Positions 37,389 to 44,311 of a DNA stretch of 64,000 bases are shown here, in pieces. Below the pieces are notes generated by a model. The model did not search any database. It saw only the letters and a list, made by a program, of their open reading frames with translations, and was not told where the DNA came from. The stretch is taken from positions 310,001-374,000 of the forward strand of contig CAWJSC010000002.1 in NCBI GenBank assembly GCA_963845425.1, read 5' to 3'. Source of the DNA: DATDAH01 sp963845425. Its GTDB lineage: Bacteria > Actinomycetota > Acidimicrobiia > Acidimicrobiales > DATDAH01. The translations under genes and the position numbers were made by a program. Every line of letters starts with the position of its first letter. The stretch's first letter is position 1.

Positions 37389-40130
37389 GTGCACCTCGTG
37401 GGCGGGATGCCGTCGGGGACGGTGACCTTCCTCTTCACCGACGTCGAGGGCTCGACGCGCCGGTGGGAGGAGGAGCCGGAGATCATGCGATCGGCCCGCG
37501 CCGTCCATGACGACCTGCTGACCGGCGCCATCGAACTTCACGGCGGACACGTGGTGAAAGGCACAGGGGACGGCGCGTTCGCCGTCTTCGCCGACCCGCA
37601 CGACGGCCTTCGGGCGGCCGTTGAAGCCCAACGAGCGTTCGTCGGCGCCGACTGGCCTGGTGGCAGCGAGCTGCGGGTCCGCATGGGACTCCACATGGGG
37701 CCGGCGACCGAGGAGGGCGGTGACTACTTCGGGCCGGACGTGAACCGGACAGCACGGCTGATGTCGATCGCCCATGGGGGACAGGTCGTGTGCTCGCGAC
37801 CCGTCGCCGACCTGGTCGGCGGCGACTTCACGCTCGTCGACCACGGCGAGCACCGTCTGCGTGATCTGCAGTCGTCCGTCCACGTCTTCCAGGTCGCCGC
37901 CGAGGGCCTCCCGGCGGTGTTCCCCCCGCTTCGGTCACTCGACGCGTGGCCGGGCAACCTGCCCCGCCAGATCACTGCGTTCGTCGGGCGGAGGGTCGAG
38001 ATCGACTCGGTCTCAGATCTCGTCCAGCAGCTTCCGCTCGTGACCCTCACCGGCGTTGGCGGCGTCGGCAAGACCCGACTGGCTCTCCAGGTGGCGGGGG
38101 GCGTCCTGACCGAGTTCCCCGATGGTGCCTGGTTGTGCGAGTTCGCCCCCGTGACTGATCCCGCGGGGGTGTGGGACGCGCTCGCCGCCAGCCTGCGCGT
38201 CCAGGCGTTGCTGGGCCGGACGCTCGAGGAGTCCGTGCTCGAGTACCTCGCCTCCAAGCGGCTGCTGCTGATCCTCGACAACTGCGAGCACCTCCTGGAC
38301 GCCGCGGCCCGACTGGTGACAGCGATCGAACAACACGCTCCGGACGTCGCCGTCCTGGCCACGAGCCGAGAGGGGCTGGCCCTCGGCGGCGAACGGATCG
38401 TCGCCGTCCCGGCGCTCGGCCTGCCGGGCGATCACACCGAGGTCGACGCGATCATCAGCGCCGAAGCTGTCCGGTTGTTCGCCGACCGCGCCGTGAGCGC
38501 GAAGGCCGACTTCGTGATCGATGATCGCAACGCCGGAGTGGTTGCGCTGCTCTGCCAACGCTTGGACGGCATCCCGTTGGCCCTCGAGCTCGCCGCTGCC
38601 CGGGTGCGATCGCTGTCGCCGGACGATCTGGTGGCGCGCCTCGACCAGCGGTTCAAGCTGCTGACCAAGGGCAGTCGGGCGGCGCTCGAGCGCCATCAGA
38701 CGCTCCGCAGCACGATTGACTGGTCGTACCAGCTACTCGACCCCGCGGAGCGTCAGGCGTTGGACCGGCTGTCGGTTTTCGCGGGCAGCTGTGACCTGGC
38801 GTCTGCGGAGGCGGTCCTCGCGAACGAGGCCCGCGACGCCCGCGATGTCGCCGACGTGCTCGGCCAGCTCGTCGACAAGTCCCTGGTCGTCACCGTCGAC
38901 GACGACAGCGGCGGCGTCCGGTACAAGCTGCTCGAGAGCATCCGCCAGTACGCGGCCGAGCGGCTCGAGATCAGTGGTAACACGGCCGTGGCACGGCGAA
39001 GTCACGCGGACTACTACGTCACGCTCGCCGAAACCGCGGGCCCGCACCTTCGAGGACCGGGCCAGCTCGTGTGGGCGCCTCGGGCGCTGCGGGAGATCGA
39101 CAACTTCCGGGCCGTGCTCGACTGGGCGATTGATACCAGTTCCCCCGACCACGCCCTTCGGCTCGTGGCCCCGTTCACCGTCACGAACCTGGCCATCGGC
39201 GAGGCGGCGCAGGACTGGGCCGCGCCGGCCGCTTCCATCTCGGGCGCCGAGGTGCACCCGTCCTTCCCCATCGTCGCCGGGTTCGCGTCAGTGGCAGCCG
39301 CCTTTTCGGGGGACCTCGATCAGGCGCAGTTCTGGGCCGAGGCCGGCGAGGCCACGCTGGATGACCGGGCCGCCCCGTGCCTCGCCTTGCTTCGGGCCCG
39401 GGGCGTGCTCGCGATGTACTCCCTCGACCGCGAGACCACAGCGACCTACGCGGTCGCTTGGGTCGAAGGCGCGCGGCAGAGCGGTGATCCCAGCGAGCTG
39501 GCGCACGCCCTCATCCTGCTGGCGGCCGCCAGCTCCGACGACAACGACCGCGCCGTTGCCGCGGTCGAGGAGTCGATCGGCGTGGCCCACGAGCACGGGG
39601 TCCTCTCCGCCCTCGGACTCGGACTCTCCTTTCTCGCCGGGCTCATCCCGGTGGACAAGACCGATCGGCAACTCGAGCTCCTCGACGAGGCCATCACCGT
39701 GGCCGACCAGGTCGGCGATCGCCTGAGTGCGTCGATGGTGGGTGCGACGAGGGCCTTCTACCGACTCGTTCAAGAGGACTGGTGGACCGCTCTCGAGGAG
39801 TCGGCGGACGGCATTCGCCAGCAGATGCACAGTGGCTATCTCGCCAACATCTCCGGCGCCATCGCAGGTGCGGCGATGGCCTTCACCGCGGTCGGTGAGG
39901 TCGAGGTCGCGGCGGTCCTCCGTGGGAGCGGGGTCGTCGCGACCTGGAACCCGTACGGCGGGGTGGTAACACAAAAGCGCGACGAGATGGTCGCCACGAT
40001 CCTCGAAGCCCTGGGCCCCGACCAGGTGGCGGTCCTGACTGCACGCGGCCGGGCCATGAGCTATTCCGAGACGGTGACCTACCTGCTGGCGAACGCCGAA
40101 CGGGTGCTCGACGGGGCCAGCGAGAGGTAG
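37389..40130 (+). CDS. Class III cyclase/AAA+ ATPase/TPR regulator
   Basis: A 913-residue paralogue of the 25388 protein. The cyclase domain is better preserved: TVTFLFTDVEGSTRRWE (first metal Asp), VKGTGDGAFAVF (second), and FGPDVNRTARLMS, with the Asn and Arg used in catalysis. The ATPase has Walker A GVGGVGKT (about 222) and LLLILDNCEHLL; a helical TPR-like region follows. Starts at GTG 37389, GTG 37398 or ATG 37407 are possible, and family members usually begin close to PSGTVTFLFTD. It is single-gene, with the two-box repeat upstream. The signal and target are unknown. Confidence 0.85.
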   Translation: MHLVGGMPSGTVTFLFTDVEGSTRRWEEEPEIMRSARAVHDDLLTGAIELHGGHVVKGTGDGAFAVFADPHDGLRAAVEAQRAFVGADWPGGSELRVRMGLHMGPATEEGGDYFGPDVNRTARLMSIAHGGQVVCSRPVADLVGGDFTLVDHGEHRLRDLQSSVHVFQVAAEGLPAVFPPLRSLDAWPGNLPRQITAFVGRRVEIDSVSDLVQQLPLVTLTGVGGVGKTRLALQVAGGVLTEFPDGAWLCEFAPVTDPAGVWDALAASLRVQALLGRTLEESVLEYLASKRLLLILDNCEHLLDAAARLVTAIEQHAPDVAVLATSREGLALGGERIVAVPALGLPGDHTEVDAIISAEAVRLFADRAVSAKADFVIDDRNAGVVALLCQRLDGIPLALELAAARVRSLSPDDLVARLDQRFKLLTKGSRAALERHQTLRSTIDWSYQLLDPAERQALDRLSVFAGSCDLASAEAVLANEARDARDVADVLGQLVDKSLVVTVDDDSGGVRYKLLESIRQYAAERLEISGNTAVARRSHADYYVTLAETAGPHLRGPGQLVWAPRALREIDNFRAVLDWAIDTSSPDHALRLVAPFTVTNLAIGEAAQDWAAPAASISGAEVHPSFPIVAGFASVAAAFSGDLDQAQFWAEAGEATLDDRAAPCLALLRARGVLAMYSLDRETTATYAVAWVEGARQSGDPSELAHALILLAAASSDDNDRAVAAVEESIGVAHEHGVLSALGLGLSFLAGLIPVDKTDRQLELLDEAITVADQVGDRLSASMVGATRAFYRLVQEDWWTALEESADGIRQQMHSGYLANISGAIAGAAMAFTAVGEVEVAAVLRGSGVVATWNPYGGVVTQKRDEMVATILEALGPDQVAVLTARGRAMSYSETVTYLLANAERVLDGASER

Positions 40131-40268
40131 CGGGTCACTGGGCGAGACGGTCCATGCCCAACCGTAAGGACTTCGACAAGGTCAGGGGGCTTCGGCTTCG
40201 CTCGCTGCGATGATGTGGTCGGCAAGGCCTCAGGCCCTCGGCCCTCGTGCCCGGCCCTCGGCCTTCGG

Positions 40269-40351
40269 CCCTCGTGGGGCCGGTAGACAACCCGCCGCGA
40301 CAGGGATCGCGGGAAGGGTTTGGAACGCGGAAGGTCCGATTCTGGAACGCG
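40269..40351 (+). repeat. Two-box intergenic repeat, copy C
   Basis: Same 83-base element as at 37195-37277, with TGGAACGCG at 40321 and 40343. It ends 43 bases before the start of the toxin-antitoxin operon. Just upstream (40222-40270) is a low-complexity run of GGCCCTCG-like units. Confidence 0.75.
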
Positions 40352-40381
40352 ACGCCCATCCCTCCTATCCAGGGATTTGCG

Positions 40382-40387
40382 TACACT
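40382..40387 (+). promoter_or_regulatory. Likely -10 box of a leaderless toxin-antitoxin promoter
   Basis: TACACT lies eight bases before the GTG at 40395, and no Shine-Dalgarno sequence fits between them. Transcription starting at or next to the GTG would give a leaderless mRNA, common in actinobacteria. Confidence 0.4.
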
Positions 40388-40394
40388 CGACGAG

Positions 40395-40559
40395 GTGACG
40401 GTTGTCCCGCGTCGTGAGGAGCCCGTTGGCTTGACGGTCCTACCGCCCGAGGAGGCGCTTCGGCGTGCCCGACCGCTTCCCTCGGACTCGGAGATGGCGA
40501 TCGAGGGCCTGACCGAGGACGAGTGGAACGCGTTCGAGCAGGCACTCGCTGAGCGGTGA
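40395..40559 (+). CDS. Small VapB-like antitoxin
   Basis: About 54 residues from the GTG at 40395; a longer form from 40320 would begin inside the two-box repeat. The acidic tail SEMAIEGLTEDEWNAFEQAL is typical of antitoxin toxin-binding ends. The DNA-binding half is too short to classify. The last four bases overlap the PIN-domain toxin start (GTGA), the usual toxin-antitoxin arrangement. Assignment rests mainly on this context. Confidence 0.65.
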   Translation: MTVVPRREEPVGLTVLPPEEALRRARPLPSDSEMAIEGLTEDEWNAFEQALAER

Positions 40560-40990
40560 CCGATCCGGGGTCAGCTGCTGTCGTGGTCGACACGATGGTG
40601 GTGTCCTCGATCCTCAACGCTTCTCGGGAATCTGAGCCTTCGGCCACGTATCGAGCGCTCATCGCCGGTCGGCGGGTCGTGGTGTCCTTCGCCACGGTCA
40701 CCGAGCTTCGGTACGGCGCACTCAAGGCCGGATGGGGCGACCTTCGACGCCGAGGGCTCGAGCGGGACCTTGCTCGCCTCGTGATCGTGCAGCCCGATGA
40801 CGAGTTGATGGCGGTCTGTGCCCGACTGCGAGCTCGGTGCGAGGCAGCAGGCCACGGTCTCGGCCAGAAGGTCCACGAGGCGGACCGGTGGATCGCAGCG
40901 ACCGCCATCCGACTCGACCTCGACCTGGTGTCCGCTGACCGCATTTTCGACGACGTCCCCGGACTACGGGTCGTCGTGCCGCCCGCCTGA
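40556..40990 (+). CDS. vapC: PIN-domain ribonuclease toxin (VapC type)
   Basis: A 144-residue PIN domain: VVVDTMVVSSIL with the first Asp (about 11), SFATVTELRYGALKAG with the conserved Glu (about 51), and ADRWIAATAIRLDLDLVSAD with the later Asp residues. VapC toxins cleave tRNA or rRNA. It is translationally coupled to the small antitoxin upstream. It sits in a rearranged region, consistent with the mobile habits of such modules. Confidence 0.87.
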   Translation: MTDPGSAAVVVDTMVVSSILNASRESEPSATYRALIAGRRVVVSFATVTELRYGALKAGWGDLRRRGLERDLARLVIVQPDDELMAVCARLRARCEAAGHGLGQKVHEADRWIAATAIRLDLDLVSADRIFDDVPGLRVVVPPA

Positions 40991-41065
40991 AGCCTCTCGC
41001 CGTCCGTCGGCCACCCCGGCCGATCGGGCCGGGCCCGGCATGGCCCGGTCGGCGAGGATCCGGGC

Positions 41066-42118
41066 ATGCACCGGACCGTGTACCGCCTGCTGCGCTTGAT
41101 TGTGGATCTTCTGGTGCTGCGGGGCTGTCGTGATCGGTCCAAGGACGCCGAGATCCTGGTGTTGCGCCACCAGGTCGCGGTCCTGTCCCGGCAGGTCCCC
41201 CGTCCCCGGTTCACCCCCGCCGATCGAGGGTTCCTGGCTGGCCTGTTCGCGGCGCTGCGTCGGGATCAGTGGGGGGTGTTGGTGGTGCGACCGGCCACGA
41301 TCCTGGGCTGGCACCGACGGCTGGTGGCCCGCCACTGGACCCACCCCCACCGAAGCCCCGGGCGGCCGCCCACCGCCCCCACCACACGAGCACTCGTGGT
41401 ACGACTCGCCGAGGAGAACCCGGGCTGGGGGTACCGGCGGATCCACGGCGAGCTCGCCCGCCTCGGCATCACCGTCGGCGCCTCCACGGTGTGGGCCATC
41501 CTCAAACGGGCCGGGATCGACCCGACCCCCGGCCGCGCCGCTGACACCTGGCGGTCCTTCTTGGCCAGCCAGGCCGCCGGGATCATGGCCTGTGACTTCT
41601 TCTGTGTCGACACCGTCCTACTGCGCCGGCTCCATGTCCTGTTCTTCATCGAGCTCGACACCCGCCGGGTCCACCTCGCCGGCATCACCCCCAACCCCAC
41701 CGGCGCCTGGACCACCCAAGCCGCCCGCAACCTCACCATGACCCTCCAGCAGAAGGTCCGGTTCGTGATCCGCGACGGCGCCGGCCAGTTCACCGCCGGC
41801 TTCGACCAGGTCTTCGCCGCCCAAGGCGCCGAAGTGATCCGCACCCCGGTGCGGGCCCCGGTCGCCAACGCCTACGCCGAACGGTGGGTCGGCACCGTCC
41901 GCCGAGAGCTACTCGACCGGACCCTCATCTGGAACCAGCGCCAACTCCACGCCCTCCTCGGCGACTACGTCGAGCACTACAACCGCCACCGACCCCACCG
42001 CTGCCTCCACAACACCCCTCCCGAGGCATCCGAGGTCGCGGTGTTCGACCTGGACCGGGCCATCCAGAAGCGGGCCGTGTGCGGCGGACTCATCAACGAA
42101 TACCGCCAAGCCGCCTGA
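41066..42118 (+). CDS. Integrase-core (rve) transposase
   Basis: A 350-residue DDE transposase. Helical N-terminal DNA-binding part with WGYRRIHGELARLG (about 112-125), then the catalytic core: ACDFFCVDTV (first Asp), FVIRDGAGQF (second) and ANAYAERWVGTVRREL (Glu). The C-terminal HYNRHRPHRCLHNTPPE is typical of the IS3/IS481-like rve group. It is full length, so it is probably active or recently active. I could not find convincing terminal inverted repeats or target duplications. It neighbours tRNA and regulator fragments. Confidence 0.87.
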   Translation: MHRTVYRLLRLIVDLLVLRGCRDRSKDAEILVLRHQVAVLSRQVPRPRFTPADRGFLAGLFAALRRDQWGVLVVRPATILGWHRRLVARHWTHPHRSPGRPPTAPTTRALVVRLAEENPGWGYRRIHGELARLGITVGASTVWAILKRAGIDPTPGRAADTWRSFLASQAAGIMACDFFCVDTVLLRRLHVLFFIELDTRRVHLAGITPNPTGAWTTQAARNLTMTLQQKVRFVIRDGAGQFTAGFDQVFAAQGAEVIRTPVRAPVANAYAERWVGTVRRELLDRTLIWNQRQLHALLGDYVEHYNRHRPHRCLHNTPPEASEVAVFDLDRAIQKRAVCGGLINEYRQAA

Positions 42119-42206
42119 CCCCGGCCCGACAACCGGCCAGGCGTACGCCAAGCAGGCCCCAGCACGCCCCCGACGATCGTCAGGCCGTCAACAACGACCG
42201 CCGCGC

Positions 42207-42254
42207 CCTACATTCGACCCCGGACCGCCCACCGACGAGTTTCGGGCACCCACA
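42207..42254 (+). repeat. 48-bp leader repeat, copy 2
   Basis: Matches 25329-25376 at 44 of 48 bases, including the TACATT -10-like element at 42209-42214. Here it leads into a tRNA fragment instead of a regulator gene, so it appears to be an orphaned promoter-leader. Confidence 0.7.
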
Positions 42255-42290
42255 CCCTCGTAGCTCAGGGGATAGAGCATCGGTTTCCTA
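42254..42290 (+). tRNA. 5' fragment of a tRNA-Arg (anticodon CCT)
   Basis: ACCCTCG-TA-GCTC-AGGGGATA-GAGC-A-TCGGT-TTCCTA follows the pattern of acceptor 5' strand, D arm, and anticodon stem and loop. The sequence then departs from tRNA structure, with no 3' anticodon strand, T arm or acceptor 3' strand. I looked for a resumed 3' half within the next 450 bases and saw none. It is non-functional as it stands. Confidence 0.55.
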
Positions 42291-42414
42291 GACTGATCCC
42301 GCCGAACCACCGGGCCGGGCAAGAATCAGGAAATCGCCTGTTCTCAAGGAAGACGGCGACCATCGGTTGCCATCGGTTTGTGACGTCCTCGACTTCTCGC
42401 GGCCTGTCTGCGGC

Positions 42415-42645
42415 CTACGCGCGCACGTCGCCGACGATCTGGAACACGTAGCCGTCGTGGCGGTCGACCGCCTGTCTGAGGATGGCGTTGTGGCGCTCGA
42501 GGAGTGCCGGAAACTCGTCGGCATGCCGCTGGGCCAGGTCGCTGCTCCCCTCGATGTCGGTGAAGAGGAAGGTCACCGTGCCACTGGGCGCAGCGCGCGC
42601 GGGCGTCGAACCGGGTCGCTCGCCGCCCGCTCTCCGATGCGTCAC
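42415..42645 (-). pseudogene. Fragment of a cyclase/ATPase regulator
   Basis: The GTG at 42645 starts a reading frame with THRRAGGERPG, then GTVTFLFTDIEGSSDLAQRH and HDGYVFQIVGD, close to the first 75 residues of the 25388 protein. It breaks off at VRA-stop, right after the second metal-binding Asp. All ATPase and TPR parts are missing. It shows that a third paralogue once stood here. Confidence 0.85.
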
Positions 42646-42757
42646 CCATCTGCCCCCGTCGCGCCGCAACCCTTCCTAGGGTCGCGCATCGGCCCATCAT
42701 GGCGCTCGCTCCGGAGTCCACGCTCGCCGGCGCCCGCAGTGGCATGGTGGCAGGGCT

Positions 42758-42788
42758 CGGAACGCGACACGGCCATCTCCGGAGCGCG
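42758..42788 (+). repeat. Two-box intergenic repeat, diverged copy D
   Basis: CGGAACGCG at 42758 and CGGAGCGCG at 42780, again 22 bases apart with a similar spacer. It lies 113 bases before the SDR start, nearly the same distance as copy B from its gene (111 bases). Confidence 0.45.
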
Positions 42789-42825
42789 CGTGCAACGCGT
42801 CTTCGTACTCGCCGTTTGAGGCCAT

Positions 42826-42840
42826 TACTACGGAGTAGTA
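42826..42840. promoter_or_regulatory. Perfect palindrome, probable MarR operator
   Basis: TACTAC-GGA-GTAGTA, 61 bases before the SDR start. A MarR gene converges on that SDR at 43699-44280. Short A+T-rich palindromes of this size are typical MarR targets. Confidence 0.55.
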
Positions 42841-42901
42841 GTTTCCCGGGCGTGGGGACCGGGGGCGGGACATCGGTGGCTGATCCAATGGAGGTCGCCG
42901 C

Positions 42902-43702
42902 ATGAACCCACAGGAGCTCGCCGGCAAGGTCGCGGTGGTCACCGGCGGTGCCGGAGGGATCGGCCGGGCGACAGCGCGGATGCTCGCCGACGAGGGCGCC
43001 CACGTGGTGATCGCCGACATCGACGTGGCCGCCGGCGAGGCGGTGGCCGCCGAGCTCGGCGAGTCGGTCGCCTTCATGGAGACCGACGTGAGCGACGTCG
43101 ACCAGGTGCAGGCCGTCGTCGACCACGCCGTCGAGCACTTCGGCGGCCTGCACATCATGTTCAACAACGCGGGGATCGGCAGTCCGCTCAAGGGGTTCCT
43201 GTCCGATGACCTGGAGGACTTCTCCTCGATCCTGGGCGTGAACCTCTTCGGGGTCATCGCCGGGACCCAGCGGGCGGCGCGGCACATGAAGGGCCAGGGC
43301 GGGGGCGTCATCATCAACAACGCCTCCATCGCAGCCGTCAACGCCGGTGTCGGGATGATCTCCTACCGGGCGTCGAAGGCGGCGGTGGCCCACGCCACCA
43401 AGTGCATGGCTATCGACCTGGCCCCCTACAGCATCCGGGTCAACTGCCTCACGCCGGCCCACATCCAGACGGGGATCACGACCTACGACATGGCCCCGGT
43501 GCTGAAGTACATGCAGCCGTTGCCTCGCCACGCGCAGCCCGAGGACGTGGCCGACGCCGTGGTGTTCCTGTCCAGCGACCGGGCGGCCCAGATCACCGGG
43601 ATCGTGCTGCCGATCGACGGCGGGACGACGGCCGGCGTCCCCTACGCGCAGACCAAGCTGATCATGTCGCAGTTGGCCACGCAGGCAACGGCGGACGACT
43701 AG
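42902..43702 (+). CDS. SDR family oxidoreductase
   Basis: A 266-residue classical SDR: TGGAGGIGRA (cofactor), NNAG, NNASI with the catalytic Ser, YRASK and a typical end (GIVLPIDGGTTAGVPY). GGAGG precedes the ATG. It resembles the SDR at 33805. The last four bases overlap the convergent MarR stop. With a palindrome in its promoter, it is a likely target of that MarR protein. It acts on an alcohol/ketone intermediate of unknown identity. Confidence 0.9.
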   Translation: MNPQELAGKVAVVTGGAGGIGRATARMLADEGAHVVIADIDVAAGEAVAAELGESVAFMETDVSDVDQVQAVVDHAVEHFGGLHIMFNNAGIGSPLKGFLSDDLEDFSSILGVNLFGVIAGTQRAARHMKGQGGGVIINNASIAAVNAGVGMISYRASKAAVAHATKCMAIDLAPYSIRVNCLTPAHIQTGITTYDMAPVLKYMQPLPRHAQPEDVADAVVFLSSDRAAQITGIVLPIDGGTTAGVPYAQTKLIMSQLATQATADD

Positions 43703-44280
43703 GCCACGTCACGGCGGCCCTTGCCACGCGGGTGGCGGGCCTCGAGCTCGGCGATGACCTCGTCGGACCGCTCGACATCGAACTCGTTGCCGCTCACTCG
43801 CAGCTCCGCGAGGAGCGCGACCAGCTGGTTCCGCTTCGCCGCAGAGAGGCCGATCCGCTGGTAGACGTCGGCGTTCAGGTCGTTCGTCGCGTCATTGGCG
43901 AGCTTCCGGCCCGTCGGCGTGATGACGGCCAGCGTCGTACGGGCGTCGGTCGGGTGAGGCGCCCGCCGGACGAGCTCGTCGGCCTCGAGCCGATCGATGA
44001 TGTTGGTCACCGTCGCCGGCGGGATGCGCAGCGTCCGGCTGATCCAGCTGAGCGTCACCGACGACTCGGGGTCGGTGGCCAGCCACGTGAGCACCTCGTA
44101 GCGGGCGAACGTGAGGTCGTACCTGCTCATCACGGTCTTGATCTGGTCGTGGAGGAGCTGTTCGGAGCGGAGGATCGCCGTGAAGACGGCCATCCCGGAC
44201 GCGGACTGGGCATCCCACGTCTCCAGCCAGACCCGGCGCGAGGCCTCGACGACGTCGAACGGCGCCGGTTCGAAGCTCAC
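43699..44280 (-). CDS. MarR-family transcriptional regulator
   Basis: A 193-residue regulator with the MarR winged helix: LTFARYEVLTWLATDPESS, then WISRTLRIPPATVTNIIDRL (recognition helix) and a wing containing DARTTLAVITPTGRKL. It is the last gene of the minus-strand operon that starts with an amidohydrolase, 31 bases after the CoA-transferase. It probably senses an acyl or aromatic intermediate and controls the operon and the SDR at 42902. Confidence 0.87.
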   Translation of the reverse strand: MSFEPAPFDVVEASRRVWLETWDAQSASGMAVFTAILRSEQLLHDQIKTVMSRYDLTFARYEVLTWLATDPESSVTLSWISRTLRIPPATVTNIIDRLEADELVRRAPHPTDARTTLAVITPTGRKLANDATNDLNADVYQRIGLSAAKRNQLVALLAELRVSGNEFDVERSDEVIAELEARHPRGKGRRDVA

Positions 44281-44311
44281 GTCGGCAGGATACGACTGCG
44301 CCGGGGAGCCA

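Larger units (their letters stand above)
42119..42901. other. Rearranged stretch without an intact gene
   Basis: Across 783 bases there is no intact gene. In order it holds a 48-bp leader repeat, a 5' tRNA-Arg fragment, a decayed minus-strand cyclase-regulator fragment, a diverged two-box repeat and a perfect palindrome before the SDR. It looks like a junction built by several insertions or deletions. Confidence 0.7.

Noticed and set aside
40222..40270. Run of GGCCCTCG-like units as a binding-site array
   Set aside because: Units are irregular and low-complexity; more likely slippage in G+C-rich DNA.
42254..42420. Group I intron interrupting the tRNA-Arg anticodon loop
   Set aside because: Such introns are known in bacterial tRNA-Arg(CCU), but I see neither the conserved intron core nor a 3' tRNA half downstream.
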